Positions 12,695 through 23,925 of a stretch of DNA of 64,000 nucleotides are shown here, piece after piece (within the stretch, counting starts at the first letter, position 1; the number at the start of each line of letters is the position of its first letter). Source of the DNA: Chaetorhynchus papuensis. Taxonomy: Eukaryota > Chordata > Aves > Passeriformes > Rhipiduridae. The notes beneath the pieces are model-generated. The model was not told the DNA's origin. It made no database searches and saw only the letters and a list, made by a program, of their open reading frames with translations. Location: positions 124,001-188,000 of the forward strand of contig VWYX01000258.1 in assembly GCA_013396525.1 (NCBI GenBank). The letters are read 5' to 3'. A program made the translations under genes and the position numbers.

Positions 12695-13137
12695 TGTTAT
12701 GTGTGCGAATTTGAGCGAAAGCCAAGCGACTCTGCTATTGTTAAGGGCTTCTAAGCCTTACTAAGAAAAGTAGTAACAGTAGGAGGGTTTAGAGCTCACA
12801 CTAAATTTTGCTTAATGATACCTGTTACTGGGGCCCAGCAAGCTGTTATTGACACATCACTATTTGAGTGACATCTAATTAATCATTGTATCACTAACCA
12901 GAATCAATGGTTATAACTCTGAGGACCCTTTGTTCAACCTTCCCACTGAATAACTTGCACCAGCTTCGAGTTTAACCTAATGTGAGACTGTTTAACCTAG
13001 AAACCCTGTGGTTGTAGGAAAGTACCCTGGGGTTTTGTCACCTCGGTGTTTACTGGAATGTAATTGTTTTCTAGTAGCAAAATAAATGTTTGCTTCTTTC
13101 TGATTGAAAAACATCCCTGTCAAACCTTGGACATACA
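12695..13137 (+). mobile_element. Possible old LTR-like element
   Basis: The segment starts TGTTATGTG and ends ...GGACATACA, so it carries the TG...CA ends of an LTR. A polyadenylation signal AATAAA sits at 13081-13086, about 50 bp before the right end, which is a normal LTR spacing. Composition is GC-richer than the flanks. Against it: no second copy in the window, no target-site duplication that I can see, and no clear TATA box. Family unknown. Confidence 0.35.
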
Positions 13138-16100
13138 GCATTTTCCCCTCATTCCCCTAAAAAACACCACAAAAGAAAAAGAAAAAACAGATACATTTTC
13201 TTTCACTTAAACTCAAGGAGAGTTATTCTGGATGACCCTCCTGGTAGTAGGAACTTTAAAATCACACTTTGCTTTTAGAAGTTGGGAAAGCGAAGCATGT
13301 GGAGAGAACTATACTTATCTACCAATACTATATCTTATTTTTCCTTAAATCACTAACTATTTGAGTTCTGTGATGACAGTGTGGTCACTAACTTTTTTTT
13401 TTTTAAGCGGGGAAAAAAGATTAAAAAGTTTCAGATGTCCACCTTGTATGATTGATGGTGAACAACTCTATGACTCTTGAGGACCTTGGTTTAAGGCTTG
13501 TTGAAGAGTAAAACATCAAGAAGTGATTCATTTTGCTTTTATTTTTGTAATGTTGGAGCATTCCAGGTTTCACCTTGATGTTTAGTTTATCCTCCACATT
13601 CTGTCTAAAGTTTGCTTATTAGCCCTATTCAAAAGAGAGCACAAGCATAAAGACAGGAGCATGTTACTCAAGTGCCTAAGAGGAAAAGTCAGAGTGGCCA
13701 AATAAGAGTCCTACTGGGTTTTTCCTATGGCAGAGTTAAAACAAAGCAGGGATTGAATCCTAGTAGCACAGTTCAGTCAAATACATAAAGTTTTCCTGTC
13801 TGAAGCATAGCATGAGCAAATAGAAACACATCTGCACATGTATACTCTAAGTAGTAAGTTCTTAGAAGGCCAGATTTGGTGCTTAGTCTGGGTTTTTAGT
13901 CACTGCTCCATCACATTCCTATTCATATAAAACACTTTAATTTCCTAGCTGAGTTTCATTTCCAGGATGGCCCCAGCCTCAGGTTTTGTGGCAACAAGGC
14001 ATCAAGATTGTGATGTTGAGATCTTGATTCTATATATTCCATAAACAGATTCTATAACTTTTCTCCAGCCTAACTTCTTTGAATAAATTTCTCTGTCATA
14101 TCTTATGTGTCAGAAACTAATTGCTTGTTTTCATTCATGGAACTACCAATTAAAAGGCTTACTCGCTTTTTCCCCATTGTACCAAATGTCACTAAGTAGT
14201 TAGAGGAAGGCATTTTGCTATTTTAGTTAAGCATATGGAGGGAAACACAAGAACATGACTTTGGAAGAAATATGGAAAGACTAAGCTGGTATCAAAACAT
14301 CTCAGCAAGTCTGTGGCATCAGAAATCAAGACAATCACACAGTAAAACAAAACATGAAAAATTCATATTGAAAAGCCATGGATGATGAACCAAGTTCCAT
14401 CAGTTTCAATTAATTTATCTTCATTGCATTGAACTCACTAATTACAACTCAGAGAACTGAGCCGTAGTCCTTTGTTTCTGAGCAGAAAAGGTCTACATTT
14501 AAAGCGGAATGACAAGAAACCCCAAGGCTTGTATTAATTAAATCAAAAAAACCTAGGCATTTTCAGATGAAGTTTTTTTAAAGGGAAAAGGAGAAAGGGG
14601 CTGAAAACAATCTCTGAGTCAACCAGTCCAGTGGTGGCACCACTGGCTAAAACCAGTTCTCCTTGTGCCTACAGATGACCTAAACATCCAAAGTGTGTCT
14701 GACAGGTAAAGGTAATGAAGTTGTTTCAGTTAATATTACATCCCTGCTACCAGAGATACCTGGAAACTAGAAATCCATCCAAGACTTTCTCTTATGGCAA
14801 GGTGAAAACACTACCAAAATAAAATGAGGAAAAAATTACTCCATCTCATACCCCGAGACTTCCAACAGATAAATACTGCAAAGTCTTTCTTTTTCCTCTA
14901 AAATAATGTTAAAATCAGTATTGAGAGCATGTCTTTTAAATATAAAATTCTTGGCCTAAATCAGGATGAGTATTTCTCTATTTACTCCATGGATACTCTA
15001 TGTTGCACAACACAAGGAATTTTAACTTTTAGTATGAAGTTCTCTTAAATATTATTGGACAAATAATAAACCAAACTTCTGATAGATCAATGAGCAAGTT
15101 AAGCTAAAATTAGGTTTTAGACACTGAAAATTTGTAGGGTTTGATACCTTGAGCTTTGTGTTTAGGAACACTGTTTTTAAGCTACAGTAGTCATAGCTTG
15201 AAGCATTAGCTTTTCCTGATAGTCTTGTTTCCTCATACTGCAATTTCTATTAACTGCATTTAAAAGAAGTCAGAATGACTATGAAAATGAATGGGACATA
15301 AGAAATCCAAAGAAAAGGAAGGGGGAAAAGGAGAAGAAAGCAGGCAGTGGTTTATTTCTAATACTACAACTTTCCTTCTGAATAAGTAATCAGTGAACTG
15401 AATATATAGTAAACAAAAACAGGGAAGAAAAAGACAAGCACAAGAGGAGTGAAGAAAGTAGAGAAACAAAGAAGAAATGCATACCACCTCCAGCAGCCTT
15501 TATTTTCACCAGTACAAGCTATTACAAACATAATTGACTTTTTATGTTTGCAGCTGCTGCTCTTTCAACAATAATAGGCAAAGAGCATAATATTACTCTG
15601 GTTTATCCATGACATTAATTAAATATTCAGCTTTGCACCACCCATGATGATTCACTACCCCTGCATAGTGTAATAAATATACATTCCTAGTTCATTATGA
15701 AGGTTAAAAGTGAAGCATAAAGTCCATGCCACAACAAATCATTTTGCAAGCAATTCCACTTCTTCCAATCGCTTTACAGTAGAGGAAAGTCAGTAAGGCA
15801 TAAAGGGCTTTCATAGGGCCTTCTCAATCTCCAGCTTAGGCAAATGGCTTCAGAAAGCATGTTTATGTACAAGAGTTTCTTTTCATTTCCAAATCAATTC
15901 AGCACAAGCTGGTGAAGATATATGCCCATGGGAGGCAAGGGGATCCACATTTTCTTGTAGGAAGAGATTAGAAGTCCAAAGAATGGATCTAAAACACAGC
16001 CTACTAATTTCATGAGAAATGGTTTTATTATCTACCAGCAGCATCCATCTTGAATGAGTGCGGAAGTTTTCCTGTTCAGGGGCCAGTTTAAGAGACTGAA

Positions 16101-18819
16101 TATAGTCTGAATGAGGTTTCACAGTATTACCAAGAGAATGAAAGGTACACTATAGCTTAACATCCAAGCATATCATATCTTAAAATTTTATGAACTAGCA
16201 GGTGTCCATATCAGTGGGTGGAGCACTTATATACTTTTGTACATTCAATATACAAATTGTTACATCTTCATTGAAAGGAATTTTAAAAGGTGTAGTGCAC
16301 ACCAGGAGAGGATTTAGCCAACTATCCAAATTACCTAACTTAGAGTAATTTTAACAAATTTTCCACTTGAACATGTTATTGCAAAACTTTTCTGAACACT
16401 TAGTCTCAGAAATATCACCCTACAAATGACTGTTTGCAAACACACTTGTGTTACAGCAAGTTATTGTATCCTCTGTTTCCTTACCATTTACCACAGTGGA
16501 GTAAATTTTGAAAAGATAATGCTAATATCTGATAGCAATATGCTGATAATTCTATGAGGATTTTTTATGATTCAGCAACCAGGAAAACTCCTTGTCTAAG
16601 GACCAGAGGTAATATTGAGAAACTATTTCAGTCCTGATTTTCAGCAAATCAATGCTTTCAAATTATTTTTAATCAGAGAGACTAGGAAGCCTATGAAATA
16701 TTTATGAGAAAGCGCATATCTATAGCAGTTCTAGTCTGTGACTGCAACATATGGTTTAGAAATTGAAACAGGTGTGGGAGAAAAAAAAAAAAAAACCATT
16801 CAAGGGTATAGCTGGAATTTACCATCAGGAAAAGTAAAAAAAAAAAAAAAAAGAAAAAAAGATTAAGTAGCTCAGTAACCTTCTAAGATAACTTGCAGAC
16901 TCAATGACAGAAGTCACAGCTCTTCAATGGGGAATGTGAAGAGTGAGACCTTGTGATTTTGTTACACATCAATATCCTAGAACAAGCTTATGATAGCTGC
17001 CTTCTTTCATACCTTGCCCTGACTAAATTTTTCTCAAAAATCAATAATAATTTAAGAAAAAAAGCACTGTTTCTCCATCTTAACTTTCAAGGAAGTTAAA
17101 CCACTGTGTAAGAAACAAATAATACAGAGGCATAGTAGTTCAACTTCAAGATGTCAAAAAACCAACCTATGAACTGGTTCCTTTGTTGACTGATCTTTAG
17201 ATCCTCTAGTAGATGTTGCTATGCAATAAAATTAGCCTTGGTGCAGTACTTGATCTATATTGAATTTACACTTAAGTCAATTTGCAGTTGTATAAACTCT
17301 GCAATATATCTAAAATTCACATGCAAAAAGCAAATACATGGCCAGTACAGCTCCCAGATTCCTTGGGTATTCAAGCACATCTTAAAAGATCAGTCTTGTA
17401 CTTTCCTCCCTTATAAGGATGTTTCATCATTCAGTATATTTCCAATTTGAAAAACTGAGCATTTCACAGATCTATAACAAAAGCATCAAGACCATAAATT
17501 ATATTTTCGAATGGTTCAGAAGTTGCCCCTTGGATCACAAAAAAAGATCACTTTTGAAAAGAGAACACTCATGCACTTTGACATGGAAGTACAGTAAATA
17601 AAATAAGCTAAACTTCAAATATATCTGGAGTCTGCATTTTTTTTCAAAATCATCTGCAGCTGTAGGTTTGACTCTGGGAATACCTGAATTCCCACAACAC
17701 AAGAAAGGCAGGAGGTTGAATTCATTTGTGTTTTCTTAAATGTACTAAACTTATGCATTTAAGATGCATGCACTCTGCTAAAATTGATGGTTCTATTTTT
17801 TAACGTTCACAAACCAAAATAATTTAAAATAAAATTAACTTGTTCTAACCTCTGCTTGAGATGAAATTCCTTTTGGCATTTGTGTACTGAAAAGCTATTT
17901 TCAGGTACATAAGAACTGACATGCCAGATCAAACTAATGGTCCATCTAGATAGTATATTAAGCGTGCTTATCAACTCTCACAGTTTTCCTCTGAAATTCC
18001 TGATTCAAAAACTTCCTATTTATTTTTAATCTTGTAGACAACAATCAAACCAGACCGTTAATTCCAGGGAGCAATTTACCATATGTGCTTGAACATCTTT
18101 CCTATGGATCTCAAAAATGCTAGAAGTGTGGTGCCTAAATGGTATGTTTAATATGTTTTTACTAAATTATGCTGTCACATGCAGTCAGAACAAATAGTCT
18201 TCCAACAGCAGACCAAATTCATCCCTAGCAAAATTACACAGAAGCCAATTGGGCTGCACCAAGGATAAAAGTAACCAGCTTTGCTTCATATTAGCTGCTT
18301 CTTTCCATTCATCTGCATTAAGGAATAAAATAAACACTGGCTATTTTTGCTACTCCTAAAGCAAGCCAGATGAAATTACTTTAAAACTAGTAAAACAACT
18401 TCACTCACTAGGCAGAAACATTACTACAGCCAAAAAGTCACAGTTAAAGCTTTTTTCATATAGCAAACTCTCTTTAAAAAAATTTATTTTCAGGAAATTA
18501 TCTTATTCTTTGAGACTACTCACATATGCAATTAAATTTCATTAAAGTTGATGAGATTTAAGCAGTGTTTAAAGCTAGGCACATGTTTAAGTACTTCCTT
18601 GAACTAATCCTGTAACTGTCAAACCATATCAGTAAGCAACCTAGGTGTTTCTCTAATACTCTTTTAGGACTTGACAGCATCTTTACAAATTACTCTTGCA
18701 GAAAAAAAATCTCTTAAATTAAACTATTAGATTAATAGTTTATGTTCTTGTGCAGGTATGGTTTTTGGAGGTTTGGGGTTTTTTTATCAGTTTTATTGAA
18801 AATTAATATTAGAGTAATT
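13138..18819. other. Unique AT-rich non-coding DNA
   Basis: No coding region or recognisable repeat apart from homopolymer runs. There is a 19-bp quasi-palindrome at 14628-14646 and a pair of A tracts at 16781-16860. The region around 14610-14710 has faint resemblance to a minus-strand CR1 end, too weak to call. Confidence 0.5.
16781..16860. repeat. Two A-rich tracts
   Basis: A runs at 16781-16795 and 16836-16852 (with a further A7 after one G), separated by 40 bp of ordinary sequence. They could be tails of old retroposed sequences, but no body was recognised to their left. Confidence 0.7.
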
Positions 18820-19027
18820 TTTAATGTTCCATTAGGATGGTGAGGAACTGAAACAAGTTTCCCAGAGAAGTTGTGGTTGGCCCTGGAAGTTTTGAAGAGC
18901 AGGTTGGGTGGGGCTTTTATCAACCTGATCTATTGGAAGGGGTCCCTGCCTATGGCAGAGTGGCTGGAACTAGATGATATTTAAGGTCCCTTCCAACCCA
19001 AACCCATCTATGATTCTGTGATTCTAT
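18820..19027 (+). mobile_element. CR1 LINE 3' end fragment
   Basis: Clear CR1 3' end: 'ggtgaggaactgaaacaag', 'cccagagaagttgtggttgg', 'aggttgggtggggcttt', 'ggaactagatgatatttaag' and 'gtcccttccaaccc', ending in the 8-bp tail repeat 'attctgtgattctata'. It is 5'-truncated and non-coding. The plus orientation matches the copies at 8901, 28515 and 51870. The T-rich left flank makes the 5' boundary approximate. Confidence 0.93.
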
Positions 19028-22000
19028 AATTAATTTCGGGTTTCTGAAAAATATTTTAAACTTTAATCTCTTGCAGGACCTTCACTTGTCCCTGTGCATG
19101 AGATGAACATCAGATCCAAGAAGGCAGATTGGCTGGTCCTTTGTTTAAACTACTTATAAGAAGCTCAATACTCAACCCATCTGTTGGAAGTACAGCTGCT
19201 TAGAACATTAAAAGACAGGCTGTGATTTAAAATATCCTCAACTATATTTTACATAAACAAATACTTCTATATTTATAATAACATGTCAATAAGTCTATCA
19301 CCCCTTTTCCAGAATATTTTGTAAAAAAAAAAAAAAGCAGAGAAATGCTTAATCTGAAGGAAAAGCTGTAACTGGTATAAAAAAAAATAACAAAAAATTA
19401 CACAGAAGGAGGAGTTGGGATAGGTGCATTTGTCATTTATTCATTTTCATCACCCAAAAAAAAAGTAAGCCCAGTCTTTAAAACTCCAGGATGGAAAACA
19501 GGAAGTAAACATATTTGAGGTCTAACTTTTCAGTGTTTCAATCACACATATGTAAAATCACTGACACTGTGCCCTTCCCACCTGAGACACTAACTGATAA
19601 TCACTGACAGCGAAACAGGGAGGATATGCAAGCACTAGAGTTAATGAAATATCTGCTGCCCCTACAAGTACATTTTCAATGCACAACTGAATAGTTTCGG
19701 ATGTTATGTTATATAAGCACAACTAATAATTCCATTAATAATACCAAGCTATTTTAAAAATATGACATTCAAACTGAATGTGAAAATAATCAAAAAGCAG
19801 AGCCCAACAGATTTTTAATTTAAATTCAACACACAGCTACGTATTAAGAAAAAAGTCATCTTTGCCATACACTATCTTCTGAAGTTGCACAGAGATGGTT
19901 TCAAGTGAGCCCAAAGAATCTAATCATAATTATGTTCAAACCTGTTTCAGAAGTTGATTCCATTTTCTCTTCACATGGTTGTGATGAAATCAATCTATTC
20001 CTGTTGTCATTCAAAAGACAGAAGCCTAGAGGAGCTCAAATGGGATCAGTCTTGACTTTAGTAACTTGGCAAGTTACAGAGAGTCTGCAGACACCATTCA
20101 TTTAGTGGTAGTTTCAAGTACGAATTTCCACTCTTAAGATTTGTAGATGGTAACACTGAGCTTGTGGAGATAAGCCTGGGTAAAATCTGTGGAGTTTAAT
20201 TCACACCATTTACTTTGCAAGCTACTGTATCTGCATCCTACAGATCTTAAAATTCCAGGACACTGCTGTTGAGGAAGCTCATTATAGTAAGTCTAACAAG
20301 CTAAATAAAGCAAGAGATAGTTCCATTTAAAATAAAACCATCACAAATCCTGAAAGCAGAAGATATTCCTTGTTTAGGAACATTCTAGGCCTATGTACGT
20401 GTGCCTATATGCACATGCATATGTGTGTACATATATACAACATATGAGGTGAGGTCTCTGACTAGTTACATTGCATTCTGCTGATACTGCAAGTTTGCAT
20501 AGTGCCTTAGGTTACTTTTTAATTGAATTCCTCTATTTATACATGGACAGTATTAAAGAAATCCCCAAGGAGTGCACTGTTTCATACTGCATGATTTTGT
20601 TCAACGCCACGTCATTTTAATTTATATCGAAGGAGAACTTGTTAGAAGCAGGCTGCAGTTGCTTAAGCTTTAAATGTCAAGTGCGGCCGAGGAGGGGGGT
20701 GATGTTTAGTTGATGTAAAAGACAGTTTCCTAAGTAGAATTAAAGAGCATAATTTGTCAGCTAGACTATTTAAGTAAAATGGAGTATCCTTTTCAGCTCA
20801 CAGCCTGTTAACGGGGGCAAAAAAAAAACCTCTTGAATACCAATTGCATTTCTGGAGAGTACAGCAAGCCTCTAAATATATTCTGTAAGAGACTGAAAAT
20901 TCTTTTCTTTTGACCTGTACTGCACCTCCATAGAGTAAAAATATAGGAAACAAAAAGAAAGGAAATTATTTAGAACAACACAGAGTAAGCCGTGTATTAT
21001 GGTTAATCAAGAGTTGAACAGTTGTTTAACTGAATTTGCTTTTCTGAAGTAGCATAGTTGATTGCAGTCTGAATGAAAATAACACAATTGACAGTAAAGT
21101 GACAAACTTGAAACACCACTGAAAAGGAATTCTTTGGAGTCACTCCAATACAACCTTCTCCTTACTTTTCTCTTACTTAGAATGATAAAATAGTGAAGAA
21201 AGTTTAAATATGAACAGCAATGATAATTATAAAGCCTCATTACAGAAGCATTTTTAACCCTAGGATCTCAAAATGTTGTAGAAAGAGACATGTTTCAATC
21301 CACTGTACAGCATGGTTAAGAATAAAACCTGGTCTCCCAAATCTTCTTGGACTTTCCTGCCTCCTTCCTCTCCCTCTCATATTTCTTGTCAGGTAATGGA
21401 GAAAAAGGAATATGACTGAAATATTTAGTCAAAAGCAAAAGGTAAAATAAATTCAGGACTTAACATCTATTTCAATACGTCTGTACAGAGGGGAAAATCA
21501 GAGATCTCTTTTTTTTTTCTTTGCAGGAACTCAAAGATAGAAATCTGCCTGAGATGTGCAGCACGTATTCAGTGAGTTTGACTTGTCCAAGGTGCAGCTC
21601 AGTCACTGTACATAGCCTTTTTCTGTTGATCTGTCCATATAATCTCAGGCATAGATAAAAAGTTCCCTAAATGGCTTCAACTTGCTTAGATATCCCAGGA
21701 TATGTGCTCACAGTTTTCAAGTTCTATCTACATAAGAATTTTCCATGGGGAAAAGGAGAAAATATAGATAAACACAGACATGATAACTATGTGACATGCA
21801 GCCATTTTCACTTGCAGAATCTAACAATCTTCCTATGCATGACTGTCATTACCAAACCTCAAAATCCTCATGAAAGAATGTGGGGAGAAACTAGGATGGA
21901 TATATTTAAGGGGTTTTTATTTTGCTAGTCCATTCATTACTATTCTCCCAACCTCATACGTTCACAAAGCAAGCAAAATTTTTAACTTCAGCATTACAAG

Positions 22001-22074
22001 AGTGACGTAAAAAAATCTCTAACAGTAAGTTTATCTAAATATTACTTAAAACTAACATTTTAAACCACAATTAC
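19028..22074. other. Unique non-coding DNA; possible conserved element and Z-DNA tract inside
   Basis: No gene or repeat family seen. Contents worth marking: an alternating purine-pyrimidine tract (20392-20439); a complex, non-repetitive stretch with several CpGs (about 20560-20830); and a 45-bp open segment between a strong 3' splice signal and GTGAGT (21527-21571). These are discussed as findings. Confidence 0.5.
20392..20439. repeat. Alternating purine-pyrimidine tract
   Basis: Perfect Y-R alternation over 34 bases (20406-20439) preceded by 13 more (20392-20404), with a single break. Mixed TG/CA/TA steps rather than a pure microsatellite. Such tracts can adopt Z-form DNA under supercoiling. 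Confidence 0.75.
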
Positions 22075-22620
22075 ATTCAAACAGGAGAGAAACCACACAT
22101 ATTCCTTAATTATATTAGGGTTTACACTCATAGGCCTAACACTCATAGGCTTCCCAGAACTTACTGGGACATTTCGCCCAGTCCTTGGGTCCCCTCCACA
22201 CCCAGCCCCAGGAACTTTATGCATTCCACCAACATATCTCTTTCTTCAGGCTGTTTTACTCCCACTTGTACTGCTTTCAGAGAAGGAGAGAGAGAAAGAA
22301 AAGAAGGGGCCTGGATGTTAAAATTTTTCTGCTTGGCCGCTTCATAGGCGATTAGGGAAGCTGCCCTCTTTTATGTCTTTCTGCTAAACTTAGAATGGCT
22401 GGATGATCTTCTTCATCCCCCGGTTTCTGCAAGGAGGTCCCTCCTGAAACAGTATAAAATGTGACAGAAAACTACTTTGGAGTTTTCACAGAGTGAAAAC
22501 TCTGTGGATTCAGGAGGAATCACTGGCTGGAGTGTGTCTCATTATTTCTGATCTCAGAAACCCAGAAGACTGCAACAAACTGTGTGCGCTCTCACCTACA
22601 AGAGTTGGGATTCTTTTAAC
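22075..22620. other. GC-richer stretch beside the large LTR, possibly mobile-element derived
   Basis: Composition is clearly above the surrounding AT-rich DNA. It holds a 12-bp direct repeat at 22124-22135 and 22139-22150, a purine-rich tract around 22280-22310, a TATAAAA-like box near 22453 and overlapping hairpins at 22480-22506. If the LTR at 22892-23925 is the 5' LTR of a minus-strand element, this stretch would lie where leader or internal sequence is expected. I see no viral coding frame in it, and the link is inference. Confidence 0.3.
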
Positions 22621-22891
22621 TCATTGGCTTTAACGACAATATAATTTAGGAGAAAAATTTTCCCATTTGTTTTGCACTCAAATGCTCTCTGAAGGGAAAT
22701 GTAGCTAATTTCTTTGATTAAAAAAAAAAAAACAAAAAACAAGCAAAAGCCAAAATGTCTTGTTTGTAACATTATTAATTTGGAACATTAAAGTCAGTAG
22801 GCTTCAGCTCTGTCTAAAATAAAGAAAGAGAAAAAAAACAGGACACACAATTTATCTGTGAAGTAGGTCTTTGAAGAATTCGGTGTCCAAT

Positions 22892-23925
22892 TGTGGCTGT
22901 GGGATTGACCCTGTCTGGATGCCAGATACCCACCCAGGCTGCCCTATCACTGCCCTCTCAGCTGGACAGGGGAGACAAAATAAAACTCGTGGATCAAGAC
23001 AAAGACACAGAAATAACTCAGTAATTCCTGTCATTGGTACAACCAGATCCTAAAACACCTTCCTCACGTCCATCCCTTCTTCCCAGGCTCAACTTCACTC
23101 CCAAATTCTCTAACTCATCCCCACAGCAGCACAAGGGGACAGGGAATGGGGGTTGTGGTCAGTACATCACGTGGTCTCTGCTGCTCCTTCCTGCTCATGG
23201 GGAGGACTCCTCACACTCTTGCCCTGATTCAGCATGAGATCTCTCCCACAGGAAACAGTCTTCCATGAACCTCTGCAATGTGAGTTCTTCCCACAGGCTG
23301 CAGATCTTCATGAATTTCTCCAGCATGAGTCCTTTCCACATGGTGCAGTCTTTCAGACACAGACTGCTCTGACATGGGACACCACAGAGTCACAAGTCCT
23401 GACAGCACACCTGCTCCAGTGTCAGCTCCTCTCACCATGGGCCAACAGAGCCTGCTCCAGCACAAGCTTCCCACAGGGTCACAGAAGCCTTCGGACATCC
23501 CCTGCTCCATCATGGAGTTCTGCACAGGCTGTAGGTGGATCTCTGCTCCACTATGGTCCTCCATGGGCTGCAGAGGCACAGCTGCCTCACCATGGGCTGC
23601 AGGGGAATCTCAGCTCCAGTGCCTGGAGCAGCTCCTGCCCCTCCTTCTTCACCCACCTTGGTGTCTGCAGAGCTGCTGCCCTCACACATTCTCACTCCTG
23701 TCTTCCCACTGCTGTTGTGCAGGAGTTATTTCTTGTTCTTAAGCCTGTTATCCCAGAGGCACTACCACCATAAGTGATGGGCTCAGTCTTGACCTGCAGC
23801 AGGTGAGTCCTGAAGCCAGCTGGAATTGGCTCTGTTGGGCATGGGGAAAGCTTCTGGCAGCTTCTCACAGCAGCCACCCTTGTTGCTTCCCCACTACCAA
23901 AACCTTGCCATTCAAAGCTGATGCA
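22892..23925 (-). mobile_element. Long LTR-type element abundant in songbirds, single copy
   Basis: Read on the minus strand it starts TGCAT... with 'aaggttttggtag' and 'agaagctgccagaagctt' soon after, and ends '...cagggtcaatcccacagccaca'. This matches, from memory and not by search, a roughly 1.1 kb LTR-type repeat (ERVL-like) common in passerine genomes; the copy here is 1034 bp. It contains a 45-bp periodic array (23245-23600). Frames as long as 179 codons (23234-23773, plus) and 116 codons (23229-23579, minus) run through it. I regard these as by-products of the period being a multiple of three, not genes. Ends were chosen by alignment to the remembered family termini. No target-site duplication is obvious and no second LTR lies within the window. 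Confidence 0.75.
23245..23600. repeat. 45-bp periodic array inside the large LTR
   Basis: A block reading 'cccacagg(ctgcag)' or 'ccatgggctgcag' recurs at 23245, 23290, 23335 and about 23381, that is every 45-46 bp, and more irregularly to about 23600. Each unit continues with 'tccatgaa/tcttcatgaa' and 'ctccagcatgagt'-like sequence. Units are diverged from one another. Confidence 0.8.

Noticed and set aside
14610..14710. Possible minus-strand CR1 end
   Set aside because: Only short words such as 'gagtcaacc' and 'caccact' fit; the 8-bp tail and the rest of the CR1 end are missing.
23234..23773. Longest open frame in the window (179 codons, plus)
   Set aside because: It lies wholly inside a repeat element, antisense to it, and its openness follows from a 45-bp periodic array. 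No protein family recognised.
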